From QHXW01 sp035280425 (lineage in GTDB: Bacteria; Acidobacteriota; Terriglobia; Bryobacterales; Bryobacteraceae): DNA of 64,000 nucleotides. A model generated the notes under the pieces. The model did not search any database. It worked only from the letters and a program-made list of their open reading frames with translations, and had not been told where the DNA came from. Each line of letters starts with the position of its first letter. Position 1 is the first letter of the stretch. This document shows positions 18,277-27,448 of the stretch, piece by piece. The translations under genes and the position numbers were made by a program. The stretch lies in NCBI GenBank assembly GCA_035280425.1, contig DATEFW010000006.1, positions 1 to 64,000 on the forward strand, given 5' to 3'.

Positions 18277-18299
18277 CGCTGGTAGTGTGTCACAGGTTG

Positions 18300-18305
18300 T
18301 ACACT
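18300..18305 (+). promoter_or_regulatory. -10-like box before the Gfo/Idh/MocA gene
   Basis: TACACT, with 6 nt to the ATG at 18312. It is a weaker match to TATAAT (4 of 6) and no good -35 is visible. The flanking bases GTGT...ACAC form a small inverted repeat in the 35-bp divergent intergenic region. Confidence 0.3.
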
Positions 18306-18311
18306 CTTGGC

Positions 18312-19484
18312 ATGCATCGTCGAACGTTTCTTCTGTCCACCGCCGCGGCGGCGTCTCAAGCCGCGGGCGCAAACGACCAGATCCGCGCGGCCATCATCGG
18401 CAGCGGCGGCCGCGGCCGGTTTCTCACGGCGAATTTCAAAGAGGTCGGCGCCAACATGGCGGCGGTCTGCGACGTCTACGAGCCCAATCTCGAACGCGGC
18501 CTGAAAGCCGCATCGACCGGGGCGAAAGCCTACGACGACTACAAGCGCGTGCTCGACGACAAATCCATCGACGTCGCCGTGATTGCCACGCCGGATCACT
18601 GGCACGCGCAGATGGTGGTCGACGCCGTTGAAGCGGGCAAAGACGTGTACGTCGAAAAGCCCATGACGCATCGCATCGATGACGGCTTCCGCGTGATCGA
18701 GGCTGTGCGACGCACCAAGCGCGTGGTGCAGGTCGGGATGCAGCGCCGCAGCTTCGACTTGTTTCAAGAGGGCAAGCAACTGATGAACCGCGTGGGCGAC
18801 GTGCGGCTGGTGAATTCCTGGTGGCTCAACAATCAGAAATCGCTTTCCGACAGAAAGCTCGAAGGCAAGCTGGACTGGAACCAGTGGCTCGGGCCCGCGC
18901 CCCACCGCGAGTTAGACCCGAAGCGTTTCTTCAACTGGTATTACTTCTGGGACTACTCGGGCGGCCTCATGATCGGGCAGGCGGCGCACATCATCGATCT
19001 CATCCACTGGTTCATGAACTCGACGTATCCGAGCGCGGTCACTTGCGCGGCGGGTCGCGTGAATCTCGCGGGAGCCGAGGTGCCGGAAACGACGTGCATG
19101 GCGGTCGAATATCCGGAGAACTATCTCGCGGTCTTCACTCTCGGTTACAAGGCGATGCACTACGCAGGCACCAACGACCAGATGAACCAGTTCCATGGAA
19201 ATCTGGCGCGGCTGGACATGGGGCGCGAATCCTACGCGCTCTACATGCAGTCGGACGAAGTGGAGATGAAGCCCGCGGCCGAGATGACTCGTCCGGGGAG
19301 TTTTGATGGCGCGACGCGCGCGCACATCCGGAATTTTCTCGAATGCGTGCGCACGCGGAAAGATCCGAACGCCACGGTCGAGATGGGGCAGCAGACCGCG
19401 GTGGTGTTGACTATGGCGCTCGACGCGCTTCGCCAGGGGCGGAGGCTGAAGTGGAATCGCGAACAGCGTAGGGTGGAAGCATAG
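18312..19484 (+). CDS. Gfo/Idh/MocA family oxidoreductase, Tat-exported type
   Basis: 390 residues. MHRRTFLLSTAAAASQAAG is a twin-arginine-type signal. The NAD(P)-binding Rossmann motif appears as IRAAIIGSGGRGRFLTANF, and the family signature EKP is in GKDVYVEKPMTHRIDDG. The C-terminal half is the usual alpha/beta dimerisation and substrate domain (DYSGGLMIGQAAHIIDLIHWFMN). Exported Gfo/Idh/MocA proteins are abundant in Acidobacteria and Planctomycetes and act on sugars or related polyols with tightly bound cofactor; the substrate here is unknown. It is divergent from the hydrolase gene. Confidence 0.9.
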   Translation: MHRRTFLLSTAAAASQAAGANDQIRAAIIGSGGRGRFLTANFKEVGANMAAVCDVYEPNLERGLKAASTGAKAYDDYKRVLDDKSIDVAVIATPDHWHAQMVVDAVEAGKDVYVEKPMTHRIDDGFRVIEAVRRTKRVVQVGMQRRSFDLFQEGKQLMNRVGDVRLVNSWWLNNQKSLSDRKLEGKLDWNQWLGPAPHRELDPKRFFNWYYFWDYSGGLMIGQAAHIIDLIHWFMNSTYPSAVTCAAGRVNLAGAEVPETTCMAVEYPENYLAVFTLGYKAMHYAGTNDQMNQFHGNLARLDMGRESYALYMQSDEVEMKPAAEMTRPGSFDGATRAHIRNFLECVRTRKDPNATVEMGQQTAVVLTMALDALRQGRRLKWNREQRRVEA

Positions 19485-19539
19485 CGCGCTGTGCAGTAAG
19501 ACACGGAACCCCGGCTGCCGGCACGGAGTCCAATGATCC

Positions 19540-21957
19540 ATGCGCGACCTTCTGTCTGACTTGCATTACGCCGCGCGCGTTCTGCGCCAGAACCCCGTGT
19601 TCGCCGCGATCGCGATGGTGACGCTGGCGCTGGGCATCGGCGGAACGACGGTCATTTTCAGCGTGCTCGACGCGGTGCTCTTGCGGCCGCTCGAGTACAG
19701 AGATCCGGACCGGCTGGTTTCGGTGGCGACTTACTTTCCGAGCGTCAAGCTGGAAACATTGATCAGCGCCGATTATGCCGAATTTGAGCGCGAGAGCCAC
19801 GTGTTCGAGAGCATTGCGGCCTATCCGCACGGGCTCTCTAAAGTGAACCTGATCGCCGGCGGTGAGCCGCTGCGCGCCGCGGTGGCGAAAGTGACGCCGA
19901 GTTTCTTTTCGACCCTCGGCATTCAGCCGGTGTTGGGCCGCGCGTTTCTCCCGCGGGAGTCGCGGCCTGCAGCCAGCGTGGCCATTCTCACACATGGATT
20001 GTGGATGCGCGTGTTCGGCGGCGACACCGGCGTCCTGGGCCGCTCGATGACGCTCGATGGCGAGCCGTACACGGTGGTCGGCGTAATGCCGGCGTCGTTC
20101 CGCTTTCCGGAAGAAGAGAAAATGGACATCCTCACGCCGCTGCCGCTCGACGAGGCACGCATGCAACACGGGCCGGAGATGCGGACCTGGAGAGCGATCG
20201 CAAGATTGAAGCCGGGAGTGTCGCTCGTCGAGGCGCGCGCGGAGGTCGAGACGATCTTCGCGCGCATCCGCGCCAAGTACCAGTGGTTGTACCGGAACGA
20301 TGTTCGGCTTCGCATTGTGCCGTTACGCGCGCACCAGGTGCGCGACGTGCGTTTAAGCCTGCTGGTGCTCGCCGGAGCGGTCGGCTTCGTCTTGCTGATC
20401 GCGTGCATGAACGTGGCGCACTTAACACTCGCACGCGCGGCCGGCCGAACCCGCGAGATTGCCGTGCGAGCCGCGCTGGGCGCGGGGCGATTGCGTCTTG
20501 CCAGACAGTTGCTCACGGAGAGCGCGCTGCTTGGTCTTGCGGGCGGCGGGCTGGGCGCGCTGGTGGCTTTCGCCGGGCTGCGAGCCGCCATCCACGTGCT
20601 GCCGGCGGACATTCCACACATCGATCAGATCGCGATCGACTTGCGCGCACTGGCATTCGCCGCGATAGTAGCGATCGGCTCGGGGCTGTTGTTCGGGCTC
20701 GCGCCGGTTTGGGCAGCGGCCCGCGCCAACCTGATCGAGGGATTGAAGCAGGGACGCGGGGCGCCTGGAGCTTCGCGCTGGCATATGCGCAATGCGCTGC
20801 TCGCAGCCGAGGTTGCCTTTTCGCTCGTGCTGCTGGCCGGCGCGTCACTGCTGTTCGAGAGCTTGTGGCGCCTCGAGAACACGCCGCTGGGATTCCATCC
20901 GGAAACGGTGCTGGACGCTTCTCTGCCCCTCGAAGGCACACCGTACGCCACAGGTTCGCGCCAGAAGGAATTTCTCCACGACGCGCTCGAGCACGCCGCA
21001 CGCATTCCCGGCGTCATTTCCGCAGCGGTCGCGGATACGCTGCCGCCGGCGAGCATCTGCTGCATCCAGACCTTCAGCCGCGCCGACCGGCCGCTGCCGG
21101 AACCGGGTCATCGCGGCGACAACATGCTGCTGCGCTCGGTAAGCCCGGCGTTTTTCCGAACGCTCGGGATTGGGCTGGTGCGCGGCCGCTTGTTCACGGA
21201 GCGCGATCGTCCAGGCGCGCCGCTCGTGGCGATCGTGAATCAGGCGCTGGTGCGGCGTTACTTCCCGAACGAAGAGCCGCTAGGCAAGCGCATCGGCGCG
21301 ATGCGTCCGGATCTGGTCTGGAAAACCATCGTGGGCGTCGTGGCCGATGTCAAGAACTCGGGTCTCAAGTCGGAGCCACAGCCCGAGGCTTACCTGCCGA
21401 TAAACTTCGCCGACACGGTCGGGGAGCCGGAACTGATCGCGCGGGTTGCAGGCGATCCGCACACGACTCTGGGGGTGCTCAAAAGCGAGTTGCAATCGCT
21501 GGACAAGAGCATTCCACTAACCGTGCGGACCATGCCGCAGGAGATCACGGGATTGTCGGCCGCGACTCGTTTTCAGACGATCCTCATGGCAGTCTTCGCG
21601 CTGGTAGCGGTGGCGCTGGCGGCGGTAGGTGTTTATGGCGTGGCGAGCGGGGCGGCCGCGCAGCGAACCCGGGAGATCGGCATTCGCATGGCGCTAGGAG
21701 CCAACGCCGGAGGAATTGTCCGGCTGATGATCGCGGGCTCGTGCGGACCGTTGGCTGTGGGGTTGATCGCGGGAATCGCGGGCGCACTCGCAGTGGCGCG
21801 GTATCTCGAGACGCTACTGTTCGAGGTGAAGGCTTCGGATCCGCTGATACTCGCCGCGGTCGCATGCGTCCTCAGTGCCGTTGCGCTCATCGCGAGTTAC
21901 ATCCCGGCGCGGCGGGCATCGAAAGTGGATCCGATGTCGGTGCTACGCGCCGAGTGA
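19540..21957 (+). CDS. ADOP family ABC transporter permease without prefix domain
   Basis: 805 residues with two MacB-like core domains and two FtsX domains, but starting directly before the first membrane helix (MRDLLSDLHYAARVLRQNPVFAAIAMVTLALGIGGTTVIFSVLDAVLL). It therefore lacks the ~75-residue prefix of the two PadR-linked copies at 9871 and 12769. Diagnostic ends are IGIRMALGANAGGIVRLMI and IPARRASKVDPMSVLRAE. It is not a close copy of the other two. It follows the Gfo/Idh/MocA gene by 55 bp on the same strand; no regulator or ATPase is adjacent. Confidence 0.92.
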   Translation: MRDLLSDLHYAARVLRQNPVFAAIAMVTLALGIGGTTVIFSVLDAVLLRPLEYRDPDRLVSVATYFPSVKLETLISADYAEFERESHVFESIAAYPHGLSKVNLIAGGEPLRAAVAKVTPSFFSTLGIQPVLGRAFLPRESRPAASVAILTHGLWMRVFGGDTGVLGRSMTLDGEPYTVVGVMPASFRFPEEEKMDILTPLPLDEARMQHGPEMRTWRAIARLKPGVSLVEARAEVETIFARIRAKYQWLYRNDVRLRIVPLRAHQVRDVRLSLLVLAGAVGFVLLIACMNVAHLTLARAAGRTREIAVRAALGAGRLRLARQLLTESALLGLAGGGLGALVAFAGLRAAIHVLPADIPHIDQIAIDLRALAFAAIVAIGSGLLFGLAPVWAAARANLIEGLKQGRGAPGASRWHMRNALLAAEVAFSLVLLAGASLLFESLWRLENTPLGFHPETVLDASLPLEGTPYATGSRQKEFLHDALEHAARIPGVISAAVADTLPPASICCIQTFSRADRPLPEPGHRGDNMLLRSVSPAFFRTLGIGLVRGRLFTERDRPGAPLVAIVNQALVRRYFPNEEPLGKRIGAMRPDLVWKTIVGVVADVKNSGLKSEPQPEAYLPINFADTVGEPELIARVAGDPHTTLGVLKSELQSLDKSIPLTVRTMPQEITGLSAATRFQTILMAVFALVAVALAAVGVYGVASGAAAQRTREIGIRMALGANAGGIVRLMIAGSCGPLAVGLIAGIAGALAVARYLETLLFEVKASDPLILAAVACVLSAVALIASYIPARRASKVDPMSVLRAE

Positions 21958-21961
21958 GCCG

Positions 21962-22564
21962 TCACGATTGCGCGCGCCTGCGGCGATAATTGCGCCAGCG
22001 CTCATTGGCAATCACGAGCAGATAGAGCACGATGAACAGGACCACAGCGGCGGCGACAAAATCCCACATGTGGTCCTTCAGAAATCGCGTGGACTGCTGG
22101 CCCAGCTTGATCCCCAGCGCCGCTTCGCCGAGATAACGCGGAATGCGCGCGGCGAGGATGACGAGCAGGAACGGCTCCAGCCGCGTGCGGAGTGCACCGG
22201 CCGAAATCACGAAGAGCTTGAGCGGCATCGGAATGGGCATCAGTGCAGGGACGAAAACGGTGACGAGTCCGAATCGCTGAAACCAGTGGCGGAAGCGCTG
22301 CTCGCGTCCTGGTTCGATCTTGCGCATGAAGCGGCCGCCGCCGTGCTTGGCGATCAGGAACAGGACCAGGTTGCCAAGAACGGAACCGCCGACCGAAAGC
22401 GCAGCGTACCAATATGCGCGGTGGGGATCTTTCACGGAGAGAAAGATGAGGTAAGCATCGAGCGAATTGGCAATGGGCAGGCCGCTCGAATCGAGGACCG
22501 CGAGCAGCAGCAGTCCCCAGGGGCCCAGCGCCACCAGGAAATCCGCGATGTTATGGAGCAACAC
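21962..22564 (-). CDS. DedA/YqaA-like (VTT domain) membrane protein
   Basis: 200 residues with several membrane helices. The pattern GPWGLLLLAVLDSSGLPIANSLDAYLIFLSV...YAALSVGGSVLGNLVLFLIAKHGG...RFGLVTVFVPALMPIPMPLKLFVISAGAL is that of the SNARE-associated/VTT (DedA, YqaA) family. The re-entrant loop is followed by the P-rich motif PALMPIPMPLK. DedA relatives work as lipid-carrier flippases or in membrane homeostasis in other bacteria. The gene converges with the third ADOP permease (4 bp apart). Confidence 0.85.
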   Translation of the reverse strand: MLLHNIADFLVALGPWGLLLLAVLDSSGLPIANSLDAYLIFLSVKDPHRAYWYAALSVGGSVLGNLVLFLIAKHGGGRFMRKIEPGREQRFRHWFQRFGLVTVFVPALMPIPMPLKLFVISAGALRTRLEPFLLVILAARIPRYLGEAALGIKLGQQSTRFLKDHMWDFVAAAVVLFIVLYLLVIANERWRNYRRRRAQS

Positions 22565-22592
22565 TCATTCTAACTTGCGAAAATGGAAGCTC

Positions 22593-23468
22593 ATGATCAC
22601 GCGGCGCGAGGCGCTGGCGGCGTTTGCGTTCGCCCCAGGCAAACCGAAATACCCGATCATCGATTCGCACGTGCACGTGTGGAAGCGCGATCCGCGATAT
22701 CCGTGGGCCAAGGAAACCACGCGGCCGCCGGAGAAAGACGCGACTCCGGAGATGCTGCTGGCGCTGATGCGGGCAAACGGCGTGGCACGCACGGTGATCA
22801 TCCAGGTGATCTACTACCGGTGGGATAACAGCTATCTCGCGAACGTCCTGCGCGAGTATCCGCGCTATTTCCGCGGCGTGGCGCGCGTGAATCCGGAGAG
22901 CCCGCACGCGCCTGACGATCTGGCGCGGCTGGTCGAAGAGCAGGGGTTTCGCGGCGTGCGGTTAAGCCCGGCCGAAGACGCGTCGGGCGACTGGATTCGC
23001 GGGCCGCTCATGCCGCCGCTGTGGAAACGCTGCCGCGAGTTGAAAGTGCCGATGACGATTCTCGCGGGGATCAACCGGATGCCGGACATTGCGGCGCTGG
23101 CGGAAAAATTTCCCGATCTCACGATCGTGATCGATCACATGGCGGACTGCCCGGCGGACCGGCCCGATCTGTTGAAGAAGCTCGTGGCGCTGACGCGATA
23201 TCCTCTGGTGTTCGTCAAGGTCTCGCACACATGGACCGTTTCGAAGCAGCCGTATCCGTATCGCGACGCGCAAGAGCAGGTGAAGCGGCTCTACGACGCG
23301 TTCGGGCCGAAGCGGCTGATGTGGGGAACGGACTGGCCGCTGGTCGAGAACTACTGCGGCTACGCGAAAGCGCTGGCGATGGTGCGCGACGAGATGAAAT
23401 TCCTAAGCGAAGAGGACAAGAGCTGGATGCTCAACCGCACCATCGAACGCGTGTGGCCTTTCGGTTAA
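22593..23468 (+). CDS. Amidohydrolase 2 family metal-dependent hydrolase
   Basis: 291 residues. A TIM-barrel hydrolase of the amidohydrolase_2 (PF04909-like) family. The HxH motif is in PIIDSHVHVW, a later His in IVIDHMAD, and the catalytic Asp in LMWGTDWPL. The N-terminus MITRREALAAFAFA resembles a shortened Tat signal, so export is possible. Family members hydrolyse lactones or decarboxylate aromatic acids; the substrate here is unknown. ATG 22593 follows GGAAG closely; the frame is open upstream to 22467 inside the divergent DedA-like gene. It shares a TTAA bidirectional stop with the next gene. Confidence 0.85.
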   Translation: MITRREALAAFAFAPGKPKYPIIDSHVHVWKRDPRYPWAKETTRPPEKDATPEMLLALMRANGVARTVIIQVIYYRWDNSYLANVLREYPRYFRGVARVNPESPHAPDDLARLVEEQGFRGVRLSPAEDASGDWIRGPLMPPLWKRCRELKVPMTILAGINRMPDIAALAEKFPDLTIVIDHMADCPADRPDLLKKLVALTRYPLVFVKVSHTWTVSKQPYPYRDAQEQVKRLYDAFGPKRLMWGTDWPLVENYCGYAKALAMVRDEMKFLSEEDKSWMLNRTIERVWPFG

Positions 23469-24316
23469 CGCTCGAACTTGCCGAACGGGTAACGCGAGCG
23501 GACGGCCAGGATGCGGGCCTTGGTTGAAGCATCCTTCGACGCGTAGAAACCCACGGTGCAGTTGAGGCGGAAGAAGTAGGCGTCACCCGTGCGCGCGGGA
23601 TGGCGGCCTTCGACACCGTCGAGACCGCCGCCGGCAACCATGTCGCCGGAACCATCGAGCACCAGGTAGATCTCCTCTTCCGACTCGTGATGATGCGGAA
23701 AATTCGTTCCGCCCGGTTGGAACTCCATGATGAAGAGACTGGTGAGGACGCGGCCGGCGGCAATTCTGTCGCGCTTGCTTTCGGTGTCGCCCATCAAGAG
23801 CTGGTAGAGCACAGAATCGGGATGGCCGGAGACGGTTTGCCACTTTACGTCATCGAAGTTGGCGACGTCCGGTTTCGCGGGTGCGGTGGCCTCGGTGCCT
23901 TTGGGAAGCTTGTATCCCATGACGACGATGCGCGCGCCGGATGAAGTGCGGAAGCCGTGGCGGACCGTTGCGGGCACGTAGAAGAAGTCGTGCTTGCGGA
24001 CATCGACTTTTTGGCCGGAGTAATCGAGAGTGCCGGCGCCATCCAAAACTACCCAGGCCTGCTCCTCGGCGGGATAGCTCACCGGCTCGCAGCTACCGCC
24101 GGAATCGACCGTCACCTCGCCGAAGCGCGCGATGCCGTGAAGAACTCTCGCCTGCTGATCGCCTGTGCCGAAGACGGGCTTGTAGTGGCAGGTAGCGGTC
24201 GAGATGTCTGAGTGCTGCTCGCGGACATCGGGGACGTAGCGATGGAGAAACGTCGGATCGACGGTGCGCTCGGCGGCCAGAAGCGGCAGCGCGGCCAGCA
24301 GTAACAGCGTTCTCAT
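23465..24316 (-). CDS. Secreted double-cupin protein
   Basis: 283 residues with signal peptide MRTLLLLAALPLLAA. Two cupin barrels are seen. The first is around EQAWVVLDGAGTLDYSGQKVDVRKHDFFYVPATVRHGF. The second has a good metal-binding motif, NFPHHHESEEEIYLVLDGSGDM (three His, then Glu). The function may be sugar or aromatic binding, or dioxygenase/isomerase activity. Its ATG overlaps the stop of the upstream dipeptidase gene (ATGA), so the two are translationally coupled. Confidence 0.82.
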   Translation of the reverse strand: MRTLLLLAALPLLAAERTVDPTFLHRYVPDVREQHSDISTATCHYKPVFGTGDQQARVLHGIARFGEVTVDSGGSCEPVSYPAEEQAWVVLDGAGTLDYSGQKVDVRKHDFFYVPATVRHGFRTSSGARIVVMGYKLPKGTEATAPAKPDVANFDDVKWQTVSGHPDSVLYQLLMGDTESKRDRIAAGRVLTSLFIMEFQPGGTNFPHHHESEEEIYLVLDGSGDMVAGGGLDGVEGRHPARTGDAYFFRLNCTVGFYASKDASTKARILAVRSRYPFGKFER

Positions 24317-25506
24317 TTTCCGATCACCTCGCGCATGACGCGCAGATAATTTCCGCCCATGATCTTCTTGATATCCGTTTCACTGTAACCCTTCTTGAGC
24401 AGCGCGGCGGTGAGGTTCGTCATCTTGGATTCGTCTTCGAGGCCCTTGGGGACGTCGGAGATACCGTCGAAATCGCTGCCGATGCCGACGTGATCGATCC
24501 CGGCGACTTTGACGGCGTGGTCGATGTGCGCGACCACGTCATCGAGCGTAGCGACGGTGGGCTTCGGGTGCTTCCAGTCCTCCTTGATCCACATATTGGC
24601 CGTGTAGTCGTCCAGAGCTTTGCCGGTGAGGTTGGGCTCGGCTTGGCCGATGGCATTGATATTGGCCAACTCTTTATCGGCCTCTTTCTGATTGAGAAAT
24701 CCGCCGCCGAAGTTGATGCCGACGACGCCGCCGTTTTTGGCGAGCGCACGCAGCATGTCGTCGTTCATATTGCGCGGAAGGCTGGAGAGCGCGCGGCAGG
24801 AGGAATGCGATGCGATCACGGGCTTGGTGGTCACGGCGATCGCGTCGTAGAAAGTCTTGTCCGAGACGTGCGAGATGTCGACCATCATGCCGATGCGGTT
24901 CATCTCGCGGACCACTTCCCTGCCGAAATCGGTGAGGCCGTTGTGCTGGGGCTTGTCGGTCGAAGAATCGGCCCAGTCGTTATTGCGGAAGTGGGTCAGA
25001 GTCATGGAGCGGACGCCCATCCGCTGGTACATGCGCAAGACGGCGAGATCGTCATCGATCTGGTGGCCGCCTTCGAGCGTCAGGATGGCGGCGATTTTGT
25101 GGGAACGCTCGATGCGCTCGACGTCAGCGGCCGTCAGGGCCAGCTCGACTTTATCGGGATAGCGGTCGAGCACGCTTTGCATAGCGTCGCGCAGATCGAG
25201 AGTGCGGCGCACGGCTTCGGCGCCCTTATAAAAGGTAGGCACCCAGAGCGCGAAAAAGGGCGCGTGCATGCCGCCTTCCGCCAGGCGCACCAGATCGACT
25301 TCACCATCCGGCAGGCGCTTGCCGATGTCGGCTTTCTCGATGAGCACGCGCTGCATGGTGTCGATGTGGGAATCGACGCCGATGACCTGGGATTGAATGC
25401 GGCGTGCACGGGCCATCAGGTCGTCGGCGGCCGAGGCTCCGGACGTGATACCGCACACGAGGAGAACACAACCAAATGTTGACTTGAACACGATGTTTCT
25501 TATCAT
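24313..25506 (-). CDS. Membrane (renal-type) dipeptidase, exported
   Basis: 397 residues. MIRNIVFKSTFGCVLLVCGITSGASAADD is a signal peptide. Peptidase family M19 signatures are clear: HxD in IGVDSHIDTMQ, bridging Glu in ILTLEGGHQID, His in VIASHSSCRAL and DHVGIGSDFDG near the end. The enzyme cleaves dipeptides, including D-amino-acid-containing ones. The frame is open to 25695 but ATG 25506 gives the signal peptide. It is divergent from the sugar dehydrogenase gene and precedes the cupin gene in one transcript. Confidence 0.92.
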   Translation of the reverse strand: MIRNIVFKSTFGCVLLVCGITSGASAADDLMARARRIQSQVIGVDSHIDTMQRVLIEKADIGKRLPDGEVDLVRLAEGGMHAPFFALWVPTFYKGAEAVRRTLDLRDAMQSVLDRYPDKVELALTAADVERIERSHKIAAILTLEGGHQIDDDLAVLRMYQRMGVRSMTLTHFRNNDWADSSTDKPQHNGLTDFGREVVREMNRIGMMVDISHVSDKTFYDAIAVTTKPVIASHSSCRALSSLPRNMNDDMLRALAKNGGVVGINFGGGFLNQKEADKELANINAIGQAEPNLTGKALDDYTANMWIKEDWKHPKPTVATLDDVVAHIDHAVKVAGIDHVGIGSDFDGISDVPKGLEDESKMTNLTAALLKKGYSETDIKKIMGGNYLRVMREVIGK

Positions 25507-25524
25507 AAACCCCAGCGTTTCTTC

Positions 25525-25530
25525 TAAACT
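25525..25530 (+). promoter_or_regulatory. -10-like box before the PQQ-dependent sugar dehydrogenase gene
   Basis: TAAACT, with 7 nt to the ATG at 25538. The AAAGGGG just before the ATG is too close to act as a normal ribosome binding site, which fits a leaderless mRNA. Confidence 0.35.
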
Positions 25531-25537
25531 AAAGGGG

Positions 25538-26716
25538 ATGCGACTGAAAGCCGTTGTGCCGGTTACCGCCATGCTCGCGATCGCAGCGGCGCTTGCGTGG
25601 GATTCGAAGGACGTGAAACTGCCGCCGCCGTTTGCGACGCCATCGGTCGATAACGGACCGCGGGTGGTGGAGCGGCCGGCGGGCGCGCAGCTCAAACTGC
25701 CTGCGGGTTTCCAGATCGAAGTTTACGCGGAGGGATTCGAACAGCCGCGCTTTATGGCGCTCGATTCCAACAACGCCTTGCTGGTTTCCGACAGCACCAA
25801 GAACGGCGCCGTGTACGTGCTTGACCAGCAGAAGCAGCGCAAGAAGCTGATCGACGGGCTCGACCGGCCGTACGGGCTGGCGTTCTGGAAGGACTATCTA
25901 TACGTCGGCGAACAGACGTCGATCAAGCGCTACAAATACGACGCGCAGAACAAGTCGGCCGGCAAAGGCGAAGAGGTCATCTCGCTTGCGGGCCTGGGCG
26001 GAGGGCACTGGACGCGATCGCTACTGTTCGACCGGAAGGGCGCGAAGCTGTACGTCGGCGTGGGCTCGCGATCGAATGTCTCGGCCGGAGAAGATCCGCG
26101 GCGCGCAGCGATCAACCGCTACAATCCCGACGGCAGCGGCCATGAGATCTTTGCCTCGGGCACGCGCAACCCGATCGGCCTACGCTGGTATCCGGGAACG
26201 GACACGTTGTGGGCGGCCGTGCAGGAGCGCGACCTGCTGGGCGACGATCTGGTGCCGGATTATTTCACGCACATCCAGCAGGGCGGTTTTTATGGGTGGC
26301 CGTACGCTTACGTCGGACCGCACGAAGATCCGCGAAGGAAGGGCGAGCGGCCGGACCTGGTGGCGAAGACCATCGTGCCGGATATCTTCCTCGGCTCGCA
26401 CGTGGCGGTGCTGGATTTTCTTTTCTACACGGGCAAGCAGTTCCCGGCGGAATATCGAGGCGGCGCGTTTCTGGCGTATCACGGGTCGTGGAACCGGTCG
26501 AAGCGCGTGGGGCAGTCGATTGCGTTTCTTCCATTCAAGAACGCGAAACCGGCAGCGGAAGAGCCGCGCGCATTCCTCTCGGGCTGGATGATCGATCCGG
26601 ATAAGCGTGAGGTTTGGGGCCGGCCCGTTGGTCTGCTGCAAATGCCGGACGGCAGCCTGCTGGTTTCCGACGACGGCGGCAACAAGATCTGGCACATCAC
26701 GTACAAGGGCCGTTGA
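25538..26716 (+). CDS. Soluble PQQ-type sugar (sorbosone-like) dehydrogenase, exported
   Basis: 392 residues. After the signal sequence MRLKAVVPVTAMLAIAAALA comes a six-bladed propeller of the GDH-B/sorbosone dehydrogenase type: LPAGFQIEVYAEGFEQPRFMAL, GLDRPYGLAFWKDYLYVGEQ, GSGHEIFASGTRNPIGLRW and AYHGSWNRSKRVGQSIAFLPF. The family oxidises sugars or aldehydes in the periplasm with PQQ. A heptaheme cytochrome starts inside its stop codon, an obvious electron acceptor. Start ATG 25538 is preferred over 25493, which would run into the divergent dipeptidase gene. Confidence 0.88.
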   Translation: MRLKAVVPVTAMLAIAAALAWDSKDVKLPPPFATPSVDNGPRVVERPAGAQLKLPAGFQIEVYAEGFEQPRFMALDSNNALLVSDSTKNGAVYVLDQQKQRKKLIDGLDRPYGLAFWKDYLYVGEQTSIKRYKYDAQNKSAGKGEEVISLAGLGGGHWTRSLLFDRKGAKLYVGVGSRSNVSAGEDPRRAAINRYNPDGSGHEIFASGTRNPIGLRWYPGTDTLWAAVQERDLLGDDLVPDYFTHIQQGGFYGWPYAYVGPHEDPRRKGERPDLVAKTIVPDIFLGSHVAVLDFLFYTGKQFPAEYRGGAFLAYHGSWNRSKRVGQSIAFLPFKNAKPAAEEPRAFLSGWMIDPDKREVWGRPVGLLQMPDGSLLVSDDGGNKIWHITYKGR

Positions 26717-27339
26717 GGACGCGCGTTGCCGGCGGCATCGGCATGCTCGCGTTCGTGGTGTCCGGATTTGCGGCCGACCATCCGTTTTCGCACCGGCTGC
26801 ACCTGAAACTCAAGGCCGATTGCACGAGCTGCCACACGACGGTTACGCGCAGCACGCGCGTCGAAGACAACAATCTGCCATCGCCTGATGTTTGCAAGCC
26901 TTGTCATCAGAGCGTGACGATTCCGCAGCCACCGCGGACGCTGCTCGCGCACTTCAGCCATGAGAAGCATTTGCAGCTAGGCAATGTCGCGCCGGCGATC
27001 GCCAAGGCGATCGACAGCGGGCAGTATCTTTCTCCGGCGGACGACATCCGGCGGCATTTGAACGGCACGAATCCGTGCCTGGCGTGCCATCGCGGCATCG
27101 ATACGTCAGAAGCGGTGAGCAAGGCGAATATGCCGCAGATGGCGGATTGCCTGGTGTGCCATTCGAAAATCGAGCTGCCGTTCAGTTGCGAGTTCTGCCA
27201 CGGGGCCGGTGCGAAGCTCAGGCCGGCCGATCATCCGCCGGACTTCATGGAGTCGCACAGCCGTCCCGACGCGAAATTCGACAAGACAACGTGCGCGGTG
27301 TGCCATGGGCGGCGGTTCCGGTGCCTGGGCTGCCACTGA
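26713..27339 (+). CDS. Exported multiheme (heptaheme) cytochrome c
   Basis: 208 residues. Seven CXXCH heme-binding motifs are present: CTSCH, CKPCH, CLACH, CLVCH, CEFCH, CAVCH and CLGCH, the last at the very C-terminus. Free His residues (HPFSHRLHLK, HFSHEKHLQL) could be distal ligands. The start is TTG 26713, overlapping the TGA of the dehydrogenase gene, with AAGGG just upstream; it gives a signal sequence (RTRVAGGIGMLAFVVSGFAA). ATG 26743 would leave too short a signal. Likely role: taking electrons from the PQQ dehydrogenase or passing them to a terminal reductase. The coupling is seen; the electron route is inferred. Confidence 0.88.
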   Translation: MRTRVAGGIGMLAFVVSGFAADHPFSHRLHLKLKADCTSCHTTVTRSTRVEDNNLPSPDVCKPCHQSVTIPQPPRTLLAHFSHEKHLQLGNVAPAIAKAIDSGQYLSPADDIRRHLNGTNPCLACHRGIDTSEAVSKANMPQMADCLVCHSKIELPFSCEFCHGAGAKLRPADHPPDFMESHSRPDAKFDKTTCAVCHGRRFRCLGCH

Positions 27340-27448
27340 GGTATGATGCTCGGCTGCGGGAGCAAGTATCGCTCCGCGACGATTCATTTTGACGCTTTCC
27401 AGAGTAACCACGCATCTAAGCGGTGAGTCGTTATAGGAAGGATTTTCC

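Noticed and set aside
20001..21989. 662-residue open frame within the third ADOP gene
   Set aside because: Shifted frame of a clear ADOP permease; Arg/Gly-rich with no membrane pattern.
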